Program-made: the position numbers and the translations under genes
Shown: piece by piece, positions 1-9,084 of the stretch
How the letters are laid out: each line of letters starts with the position of its first letter
Position numbering within the stretch: the first letter of the stretch is position 1
Notes under the pieces: generated by a model
What the model was told of the DNA's origin: nothing
What the model saw: only the letters and a program-made list of their open reading frames with translations
Database searches by the model: none
Assembly: GCA_015183035.1 (NCBI GenBank)
Contig: JACZZP010000002.1
Coordinates: 124,001-188,000, forward strand
Length of the DNA stretch: 64,000 nucleotides
Direction of reading: 5' to 3'
DNA from: Meloidogyne chitwoodi
Lineage: Eukaryota; Nematoda; Chromadorea; Rhabditida; Meloidogynidae

Positions 1-75
1 TAGATAGAGGAGATTCTGGGCTATAAAATAAGACAAAAATAAATTTTCTATCTCAACTTTTAATAATGTTATGAA
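1..75 (+). repeat. Dispersed repeat, copy 1 (GATAGAGGAGATT.. family)
   Basis: These bases resemble 22210-22285, inside a UGT intron. Both contain GATAGAGGAGATT, then a GGCCTATAA-like word, then an AT-rich tail ending in TTATGAATTTT. Both copies sit just upstream of an exon, so this is probably an intronic repeat family. Confidence 0.45.
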
Positions 76-185
76 TTTTAAAGTGGAGAAGATTCATGCT
101 TTTTCAAACGAGAAAATCCTCTTCTTTTTTTTTTTTGTCTTAATTTTTAAAATTTTTTTAAATTTAATTTTTATAAATTTTCCAG

Positions 186-460
186 TTTTCTCACCAGATT
201 CAAATCGTTTGCTCTCAGAAATTGGAATTATCAAGTCTTTATTACTCAATCAAAACCAATTTCCACCAATCCCTCAACATTCATTAATTTCCTCTTCAAT
301 GCTTTTACCAAGTCAAAATGGATTGAATAATGTAAAAACATTAACGGGAAATAAAAAGGGAATTTGTGAAAATGGAGGAGAAAATTTGAGTATTAATGAA
401 GATGCTCAAGATGATGAAGAATATCAAGACTTGGACAAAAGTAGTGGTTCTCAAGTGTAG
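186..460 (+). CDS. C-terminal exon of an unknown protein (partial)
   Basis: A good 3' splice site (TTTTCCAG) precedes position 186 and the frame stays open to a TAG ending at 460. The roughly 90 residues are hydrophilic and rich in Ser, Asn and Gln, with an acidic stretch (EDAQDDEEYQDLD) near the end. This looks like a disordered C-terminal tail. I recognise no family. Upstream exons lie before the window or in bases 1-70, which instead match a dispersed intronic repeat also found near 22210. The ATG at 71 lies in that intron-like sequence and is not favoured as the start. Confidence 0.45.
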
Positions 461-857
461 AAAAAAATAATAATTTTTTTAATTTATTTTTTTTTTAAAT
501 TTAATTTGATAGAAGTTTCAATTTTATTTTTGCAACTCTACCATCACCTTAACCTAACTTTGCTCACATCTAAATTTTTTACAAAATCAAATTTTTAAAA
601 ACAAGCAAATATACGCATATCTTATTTAGGAATAGTTGGAGAGTATCAACACAAGAAACCTAATGGGTTAGAAACAAATATATATATATATAGTACGTGA
701 GTATACATAGAAAGAAATTGGGACAGTTTTTATTTTTATCACAAGTCAATTTAATTTTTATCACAAGTCAATTTATATTCTTTTATTTACTCATTCACTT
801 CTCTGCTTTCACGGGTTTTTCGACTAAAAAAATATATAATTATTTAATTATGATTGT
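461..857. other. AT-rich intergenic stretch
   Basis: No coding signal is seen. It holds a short TA microsatellite near 679-692 and a direct repeat of about 20 bases (ttttatcacaagtcaattta) near 736-770. Confidence 0.5.
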
Positions 858-1647
858 TTAAAAAGAAATACCGCGACAACGACCGGCAATATGGTCGAGC
901 AGTTCTGACTTTGTACTGCCGTCACAATGTCCCGAATGGTCATTAGCTGAAAGCCGTATGGTAGCGGAAGAGAATCCATTCTTTGTTGTCCATTCTTCTG
1001 TCTCCAACATCGCGCGACAAGCTGGCTTATTACAACATCGGTAGGTCGTGAAGTGTGCCGTGACTTGTTCTTCCTTTAGATCTTGGCCTAAAATCTTTTC
1101 CTCTTTCTGGTATACATTCCAGACACTAAATATCTCTCTAATTTTCTCCTTTTTCAGCTTGTATTTGACCTCCTCGAGAAAGAACAAAATATCCTTCCAG
1201 TTCAGACCTTCGGCTGTCTTAAATATATTTTAATTAATTAAAATATATAAAAAAAGACAAACCGTTGCTGGAGTCTCCTTCTCTTTTCCTTCGATGAAAT
1301 CTTCAATTTCATCGTTACTTCGTTTGCGGTGGTGCTAAAAAATTAATTAAAAATTCTCCGTTTTTAACTACTTCAAGTTTATGTCTTTCAGTAGAATCTG
1401 CCACTTTGGCTTCAACGAAGATGTCATTTTTTGTCCGTTTTATCGTCTTAGTTAACGCGCCACACATACCATATTCACACACGTACAATGTCTTGAACGT
1501 TTTATAGACATCTGAGTCAATCGTCTGTTCTGTCACCTGTATGGGTCTTGCTCGCCACGCAGAAAAGGGATGCCAAAGCCCTTCCGTCAGACGTTCATAT
1601 TTATCTTCGTCCAAGTCCCGTTCTGGTTTCCACCGTGGTGAGCACAT
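858..1647 (-). CDS. Protein with two FLYWCH/WRKY-GCM1-like zinc fingers
   Basis: Three exons join in frame on the minus strand: about 1647-1373, a middle exon (about 1333-1264) after a very short intron of roughly 40 bases, and about 1214-858. The first half holds YVCEYGMCGA followed by HKLEHH, a C-x4-C...H pattern. The second half holds YRCCNKPACRA followed by NDHSGHC, another C-x4-C...H-x2-H pattern. Both resemble FLYWCH/GCM-type zinc-binding folds, which usually bind DNA and often occur in genes derived from mobile elements. Between them lies a charged linker (EDFIEGKEKE). Upstream exon sequence near 1711-1790 is open in the same frame and encodes a hydrophobic stretch (WLLLFVPILVFSVAYD), but I find no ATG before its in-frame stop. 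A secreted form is therefore possible but unproven. The start used here is MCSPRW at 1647. Family assignment is moderate. Confidence 0.5.
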
Positions 1648-1814
1648 CTTTTAAAAAAAGTAATTAAAATATATATATATAAATTAATAAAATAAAAAAA
1701 TAAAACTTACGTCGTAGGCAACAGAGAAAACAAGGATTGGAACAAACAAGAGTAGCCAGTAAATAGTTAGAAGTGGGATAGATTATGCTAAAACAATCGT
1801 TTTTATATGAAAAA

Positions 1815-2170
1815 AATCTAGAAAAATTTAAAAATAAAATTATAATAATTTTATAAAAATCTAATAATTTAATAAAAATCTAATAATTTTATAAAAATCT
1901 AATAATTTTATAAAAATCTAATAATTTTTATAAAATATAATTTTTCTAATAAATTTTATAAAAATCTAATAATTTTTATAAAATATAATTTTTCTAATAA
2001 ATTTTATAAAAATCTAATAATTTTTATAAAATATAATTTTTCTAATAAATTTTATAAAAATCTAATAATTTTTATAAAATATAATTTTTCTAATAAATTT
2101 TATAAAAATCTAATAATTTTATAAAAATCTAATAATTTTATAAAAATCTAATAATTTTATAAAAATCTAA
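1815..2170. repeat. AT-rich tandem array, segment 1
   Basis: The array is built from the unit ATAAAAATCTAATAATTTT (about 19 bases) mixed with a longer unit of about 48 bases containing TAAAATATAATTTTTCTAATAAATTT. It ends exactly where Helitron copy 1 begins (..AAAAATCTAA, then TCCTATAT..). The same array continues after the element at 4830. Confidence 0.85.
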
Positions 2171-2329
2171 TCCTATATATAAAACTTGATGCGATGAAAA
2201 GAAATTGTTTGTTTGTCCATTTGTAGTTTGTGACTTATGGGGGCTTTTATACTAAGTTTTACAACTTGAAAATAAACTTGATATTTAGCTTAAGCTTATG
2301 AACGCTATAAGGTTTAAGACGCTGAACGT

Positions 2330-2655
2330 TGTGAAGTTGACACTGAACAACAAGGAGTTGATGCTGAACGATTTGAACTTGATGAAACTGAACGATCTAA
2401 TTTAATGTTGAACGATCTTAAGTTAATGCTGAACGATCTGAAGTTGATGAAACTGAACGATCTTAAGTTAATGCTGAACGACCTTAAGTTGATGAAACTG
2501 AACGATCTTAAGTTAATGCTGAACGATCTTAAGTTAATGCTGAACGACCTTAAGTTGATGAAGCTGAACGATCTTAAGTTAATGCTGAACGACCTTAAGT
2601 TGATGAAGCTGAACGATCTTAAGTTAATGCTGAACGACCTTAAGTTGATGAAATT
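2330..2655 (+). repeat. Internal Helitron minisatellite A (copy 1)
   Basis: Tandem units of about 21 and 24 bases, CTGAACGATCTTAAGTTAATG and CTGAACGACCTTAAGTTGATGAA. They keep a frame open (repeats of LNDLKLM) but show no sign of a real protein. Identical in copy 2. Confidence 0.8.
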
Positions 2656-3260
2656 GAAAATAAACTTGAACTTAAAACTTGAAAATAAACTTGAGCTTAA
2701 AACTTAAAATAAGTTTGAGCTTAAAACTTGAAAATAAACTTGAGCTTAAAACTTGAAAATAAACTTGAGCTTAAAACTTGAAAATAAACTTGAGATTAAA
2801 ACTTGAAAATAGCTTGAACTTAAAACTTGAAAATAAACTTGAGCTTAAAACTTGAAAATAAACTTGAAAATAAGATTGAACTTAAAACTTGAAAATAAAC
2901 TTGAGCTTAAAACTTGAAAATAGCTTGAGCTTAAAACTTGAAAATAAACTTGAGCTTAAAACTTGAAAATAAACTTGAGCTTAAAACTTGAAAATAAGCT
3001 TGAGCTTTGAACTTGAAAATGAACTTGAGCTTAGAACTTGAGAATAAGCTTGAACTAAAACTTGAAAATAAGTTTGAACTTAAAACTTGAAAATAAACTT
3101 GAGCTTAAAACTTGAAAATAAACTTGAGCTTAAAACTTGAAAATAAGCTTGAACTTAAAACTTGAAAATAAACTTGAACTTAAAACTTGAAAATAAGCTT
3201 GAACTTAAAACTTGAAAAATAAGCTTAAACTTAAAACTTAAAAATAAGCTTGAATATTAT
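2656..3260 (+). repeat. Internal Helitron minisatellite B (copy 1)
   Basis: About 24 degenerate units of roughly 25 bases around AACTTGAAAATAAACTTGAG plus CTTAA. It sits between minisatellite A and the coding remnant, and is repeated in copy 2. Confidence 0.8.
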
Positions 3261-3479
3261 AAAATGTTTAGTATAAAAAGGTTTATTTTTGATCATTCCA
3301 TGTTCTTCCCTCTACACTTAAAAACAACAAAGAAAACAACAATGACCGACAACTGCAACAATGTTCCTTGCTGTAGTGGAGCTGTGAACATAAATATAGA
3401 AAAAGATTTAGAATTAGATTTAGAAAATAGAAAAAGTATTAGTAATAGTACAAAGTTATCTGCTAAAGAACGAAAAAAG

Positions 3480-4684
3480 AGAATTAGAAAATGAAACAGA
3501 ACTAGAACGAAAAAATAGACTTGAAAAGCAAAGAGAAAGAAATAGAAAAAGATCAACAAATGAAACAGAACAAGAACGAGAAAATAGATTAATAGAAAAA
3601 AGAAATAGAATTAGTAATGAAATAGAACAAGAACGAGAAACTAGACTTGAAAGAGGCAGAGCTAATAGAATCAGAAATAGACAAAGGGTCGTCAAGTTAT
3701 ATGCGGCTGGTGACTGTAGTAATGTAAATAGACATAGACTCGGATGGATGGATGTTGAATGTACCAATTGTGGTGCGCTGCATTTTCCTGGAGAGAAATA
3801 GTACTAGAGGTAGTATGTTTAAGGACTGTTGCCATTATGGAAAGTTCATTTATCAATGTTACCAGAGAACGAGTTTCCAGAATTGTTAAGAAATTTGTTT
3901 ATGAGATTAGATGCAAGATATAAGAATTTTTTTGAATGTTTTAGAAATTTGAATAGTAGCGTTTTCATGTCTTGCATGAATCCGCTAAGATACAAGTACC
4001 CAAGTAATAGAGGCCCTTATTGCTTTCGCATAAGTGGTCAGATTTATCATAAGATGAATATAGCTTTGAATACAGATCATGGAGATGAGCCTGCTTAAGG
4101 GCAAGTCTTTATTGTAGATACAGTATAAGCTATTAGTACATTGCATAAAGCCAACCCGGTCATAGACCAACGGTTGTTAGTTGATGTTTATGAATTGATA
4201 AAAGAACTTAATCCATTTGCGCAAGCATATAGAATGATGAAGGATGAGGAAGATGAAGAATCTGAAAGAGCTAGAAGAGAAAATAGACCTCCTGTGGAGA
4301 TAAGTTGTTGTTTGATACAAAAAGTAAATTAGATAAAAGATTAGGGTACAATGTACCAAAAGCAAATGAAGTAGCAGCAGTTTATGTTACAGGAGCGGAG
4401 GCGAAGTGCCTGATGCTAAGATTGTAGTTAGAGAAAGAGGAAAAGAATTGAAAATTTTGAATAGTATAAATGAAATGGTAACTCCAATGACATACCCGTT
4501 GTTTTATCCACGTGGTACATTAGGGTGGCATCCAGATATTAGACAAGAAAATAGTAATAGAAGAGTATCAAGACTTCAGTATGTTAGTTATAGTATTGGA
4601 ATTAGGAAAGAGTTTAACCCCATTCTATATGGAGGAAAACTTTTTCAACAGTATTGTTTTGATGAATATGTAAAGATTGAATTG
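3480..4684 (+). pseudogene. Helitron-like Rep N-terminal domain pseudogene (copy 1)
   Basis: Fragments in two or three frames together match the Helitron_like_N region. In order they are an Arg/Glu-rich leader, LGWMDVECTNCGALHF, the GPYCFRISGQIYHK block, a block with LNPFAQAYRMM, then EVAAVYVTG, PMTYPLFYPRGTLGWH and LFQQYCFDEYVKIE. At least two in-frame stops and three frameshifts interrupt it. All are shared with copy 2, so the decay predates the duplication. Confidence 0.82.
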
Positions 4685-4829
4685 TAAAGTGATTTTGTTT
4701 TGTTTTTGTTAATTGAAAAAATAGCTTTTTAAAAATAGTTTTGATGTATTGTTTTGAATTTGTTTTGATTTGTTTTATTGTGTATATGCTAATGAAAAAG
4801 GCCGCCGATAGGCGGCGTACCTTCGCTAG

Positions 4830-5211
4830 TAATTTAATAAAAATCTAATAATTTTATAAAAATCTAATAATTTTATAAAAATCTAATAATTTAATAAAAA
4901 TCTAATAATTTTATAAAAATCTAATAATTTTATAAAAATCTAATAATTTTTATAAAATGTAATTTTTCTAATAAATTTTATAAAAATCTAATAATTTTTA
5001 TAAAATATAATTTTTCTAATAAATTTTATAAAAATCTAATAATTTTTATAAAATATAATTTTTCTAATAAATTTTATAAAAATCTAATAATTTTTATAAA
5101 ATATAATTTTTCTAATAAATTTTATAAAAATCTAATAATTTTATAAAAATCTAATAATTTTATAAAAATCTAATAATTTTATAAAAATCTAATAATTTTA
5201 TAAAAATCTAA
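4830..5211. repeat. AT-rich tandem array, segment 2 (between Helitrons)
   Basis: 382 bases of the same ATAAAAATCTAATAATTTT units as at 1815-2170. Joining 2170 to 4830 restores an uninterrupted unit (..TCTAA|TAATTT..), which confirms the exact Helitron boundaries. Confidence 0.85.
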
Positions 5212-7870
5212 TCCTATATATAAAACTTGATGCGATGAAAAGAAATTGTTTGTTTGTCCATTTGTAGTTTGTGACTTATGGGGGCTTTTATACTAAGTTT
5301 TACAACTTGAAAATAAACTTGATATTTAGCTTAAGCTTATGAACGCTATAAGGTTTAAGACGCTGAACGTTGTGAAGTTGACACTGAACAACAAGGAGTT
5401 GATGCTGAACGATTTGAACTTGATGAAACTGAACGATCTAATTTAATGTTGAACGATCTTAAGTTAATGCTGAACGATCTGAAGTTGATGAAACTGAACG
5501 ATCTTAAGTTAATGCTGAACGACCTTAAGTTGATGAAACTGAACGATCTTAAGTTAATGCTGAACGATCTTAAGTTAATGCTGAACGACCTTAAGTTGAT
5601 GAAGCTGAACGATCTTAAGTTAATGCTGAACGACCTTAAGTTGATGAAGCTGAACGATCTTAAGTTAATGCTGAACGACCTTAAGTTGATGAAATTGAAA
5701 ATAAACTTGAACTTAAAACTTGAAAATAAACTTGAGCTTAAAACTTAAAATAAGTTTGAGCTTAAAACTTGAAAATAAACTTGAGCTTAAAACTTGAAAA
5801 TAAACTTGAGCTTAAAACTTGAAAATAAACTTGAGATTAAAACTTGAAAATAGCTTGAACTTAAAACTTGAAAATAAACTTGAGCTTAAAACTTGAAAAT
5901 AAACTTGAAAATAAGATTGAACTTAAAACTTGAAAATAAACTTGAGCTTAAAACTTGAAAATAGCTTGAGCTTAAAACTTGAAAATAAACTTGAGCTTAA
6001 AACTTGAAAATAAACTTGAGCTTAAAACTTGAAAATAAGCTTGAGCTTTGAACTTGAAAATGAACTTGAGCTTAGAACTTGAGAATAAGCTTGAACTAAA
6101 ACTTGAAAATAAGTTTGAACTTAAAACTTGAAAATAAACTTGAGCTTAAAACTTGAAAATAAACTTGAGCTTAAAACTTGAAAATAAGCTTGAACTTAAA
6201 ACTTGAAAATAAACTTGAACTTAAAACTTGAAAATAAGCTTGAACTTAAAACTTGAAAAATAAGCTTAAACTTAAAACTTAAAAATAAGCTTGAATATTA
6301 TAAAATGTTTAGTATAAAAAGGTTTATTTTTGATCATTCCATGTTCTTCCCTCTACACTTAAAAACAACAAAGAAAACAACAATGACCGACAACTGCAAC
6401 AATGTTCCTTGCTGTAGTGGAGCTGTGAACATAAATATAGAAAAAGATTTAGAATTAGATTTAGAAAATAGAAAAAGTATTAGTAATAGTACAAAGTTAT
6501 CTGCTAAAGAACGAAAAAAGAGAATTAGAAAATGAAACAGAACTAGAACGAAAAAATAGACTTGAAAAGCAAAGAGAAAGAAATAGAAAAAGATCAACAA
6601 ATGAAACAGAACAAGAACGAGAAAATAGATTAATAGAAAAAAGAAATAGAATTAGTAATGAAATAGAACAAGAACGAGAAACTAGACTTGAAAGAGGCAG
6701 AGCTAATAGAATCAGAAATAGACAAAGGGTCGTCAAGTTATATGCGGCTGGTGACTGTAGTAATGTAAATAGACATAGACTCGGATGGATGGATGTTGAA
6801 TGTACCAATTGTGGTGCGCTGCATTTTCCTGGAGAGAAATAGTACTAGAGGTAGTATGTTTAAGGACTGTTGCCATTATGGAAAGTTCATTTATCAATGT
6901 TACCAGAGAACGAGTTTCCAGAATTGTTAAGAAATTTGTTTATGAGATTAGATGCAAGATATAAGAATTTTTTTGAATGTTTTAGAAATTTGAATAGTAG
7001 CGTTTTCATGTCTTGCATGAATCCGCTAAGATACAAGTACCCAAGTAATAGAGGCCCTTATTGCTTTCGCATAAGTGGTCAGATTTATCATAAGATGAAT
7101 ATAGCTTTGAATACAGATCATGGAGATGAGCCTGCTTAAGGGCAAGTCTTTATTGTAGATACAGTATAAGCTATTAGTACATTGCATAAAGCCAACCCGG
7201 TCATAGACCAACGGTTGTTAGTTGATGTTTATGAATTGATAAAAGAACTTAATCCATTTGCGCAAGCATATAGAATGATGAAGGATGAGGAAGATGAAGA
7301 ATCTGAAAGAGCTAGAAGAGAAAATAGACCTCCTGTGGAGATAAGTTGTTGTTTGATACAAAAAGTAAATTAGATAAAAGATTAGGGTACAATGTACCAA
7401 AAGCAAATGAAGTAGCAGCAGTTTATGTTACAGGAGCGGAGGCGAAGTGCCTGATGCTAAGATTGTAGTTAGAGAAAGAGGAAAAGAATTGAAAATTTTG
7501 AATAGTATAAATGAAATGGTAACTCCAATGACATACCCGTTGTTTTATCCACGTGGTACATTAGGGTGGCATCCAGATATTAGACAAGAAAATAGTAATA
7601 GAAGAGTATCAAGACTTCAGTATGTTAGTTATAGTATTGGAATTAGGAAAGAGTTTAACCCCATTCTATATGGAGGAAAACTTTTTCAACAGTATTGTTT
7701 TGATGAATATGTAAAGATTGAATTGTAAAGTGATTTTGTTTTGTTTTTGTTAATTGAAAAAATAGCTTTTTAAAAATAGTTTTGATGTATTGTTTTGAAT
7801 TTGTTTTGATTTGTTTTATTGTGTATATGCTAATGAAAAAGGCCGCCGATAGGCGGCGTACCTTCGCTAG
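5212..7870 (+). mobile_element. Helitron copy 2, tandem duplicate
   Basis: Same length (2659 bases), same ends and same internal sequence as copy 1, offset by exactly 3041 bases. The left end TCCTATATAT is at 5212, the hairpin at 7842-7857 and CTAG at 7867-7870. All stops and frameshifts of copy 1 are present at the same relative places. It is flanked by the same AT array, so the pair most simply arose by unequal exchange within the array after one insertion. Confidence 0.87.
6521..7725 (+). pseudogene. Helitron-like Rep N-terminal domain pseudogene (copy 2)
   Basis: Duplicate of the fragment at 3480-4684 with the same motifs and the same disabling changes. Minisatellites A and B of this copy occupy about 5371-5696 and 5697-6301. 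Confidence 0.82.
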
Positions 7871-8342
7871 TAATTTAATAAAAATCTAATAATTTTATAA
7901 AAATCTAATAATTTTATAAAAATCTAATAATTTAATAAAAATCTAATAATTTAATAAAAATCTAATAATTTTATAAAAATCTAATAATTTTTATAAAATA
8001 TAATTTTTCTAATAAATTTTATAAAAATCTAATAATTTTTATAAAATATAATTTTTCTAATAAATTTTATAAAAATCTAATAATTTTTATAAAATATAAT
8101 TTTTCTAATAAATTTTATAAAAATCTAATAATTTTTATAAAATATAATTTTTCTAATAAATTTTATAAAAATCTAATAATTTTTATAAAATATAATTTTT
8201 CTAATAAATTTTATAAAAATCTAATAATTTTTATAAAATATAATTTTTCTAATAAATTTTATAAAAATCTAATAATTTTATAAAAATCTAATAATTTTAT
8301 AAAAATCTAATAATTTTATAAAAATCTAATAATTTAATAAAA
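7871..8342. repeat. AT-rich tandem array, segment 3
   Basis: Continuation of the same array after Helitron copy 2. It contains more of the 48-base units than segment 2, so the array has changed copy number since the duplication. Confidence 0.85.
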
Positions 8343-9084
8343 ATTACCTAATACATAATTTATCTAATTTATACAAGAAACTAAAAAGTTTGAATAAAAT
8401 AAATTAGAATATTTTAAAAAATGATATTATCCAATTCCATAAAAAACAGTCTAGTAAGATCATAAAGTAAAGAATAAAATAAAATATTTTATTTATTTCC
8501 CAATTAATAAAATAGAAGAATTATCCAAATTGAAATAAAATAATCACCTAATTTTACTAAATCATTTAAACATTTACAAGACAATTAATTCCCTCTCATA
8601 TGTATTAATTTGATTAAAAATATTTTTTAATTATCTCTATTCATTTGTTGTTATTTCCAATTACCCATAATTTTGCCTAAAAATTAAGTTATTTTTTTGA
8701 CCATTAAAATAGAGACAAATATAATCTAAAATAAATATTTTTTATTAGACCAAAAATATATTATTTAAAAAAATATTTTTCCATTGCTTATCAGTTTAAA
8801 TATAAAATTGTCAATATATAAATTGGGGGGTATTTTATCAATTAAAATAATAATTATTATTATTGCCTTTAATAATAAAATGAAGCATATAATTATTTTA
8901 TTTATTCGACTTTTTTTAAAGCTATTTTGAAAGAAAAAAGCTGTTTAAAAATTGTGTTTCCATAAAAATTAATTTTTTTTTTTATTTTTTAGAAGCAACT
9001 TTTTTGAAGCAAAATTTGCTTAAGTTTCTATTGCTTCAGTTTCAATTGTCAAAAATATTCTAAAATTGCTAACAAACTCTAAAA
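8343..9084. other. AT-rich intergenic stretch before the protease gene
   Basis: No coding signal is seen. It is plain AT-rich sequence, with a short GGGGGG run near 8825 and the first GAAGCAA/TTGCTTC words near 8992-9040. Confidence 0.5.

Larger units (their letters stand above)
2171..4829 (+). mobile_element. Helitron copy 1, non-autonomous, decayed Rep N-terminal region
   Basis: The left end is TCCTATATATAAAACTTG, preceded by A. The right end is CTAG at 4826-4829, followed by T. A 6-bp stem GCCGCC-GATA-GGCGGC (4801-4816) sits 9 bases before CTAG. TC start, sub-terminal hairpin, CTAG end and A/T insertion are the Helitron signature. The inside codes for the N-terminal region of Helitron transposases: a C-x2-C zinc motif (DVECTNCGALHF near 3750), GPYCFRISGQIYHKM near 4012, then LFYPRGTLGWH near 4500 and GGKLFQQYCFDEY near 4632. 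The frame is broken by a shift near 3480, in-frame TAA codons at 4096 and 4126, and two more shifts between about 4290 and 4420. The HUH Rep nuclease and the helicase are absent, so it cannot move alone. A second copy follows at 5212. Confidence 0.88.

Noticed and set aside
2405..2707. Open frame of LNDLKLM repeats in the Helitron
   Set aside because: It is translation of minisatellite A. It has no relation to known Helitron proteins and is present identically in both copies.
1815..8342. CRISPR-like array
   Set aside because: The AT repeats are contiguous tandem units without unique spacers, in a eukaryotic genome.
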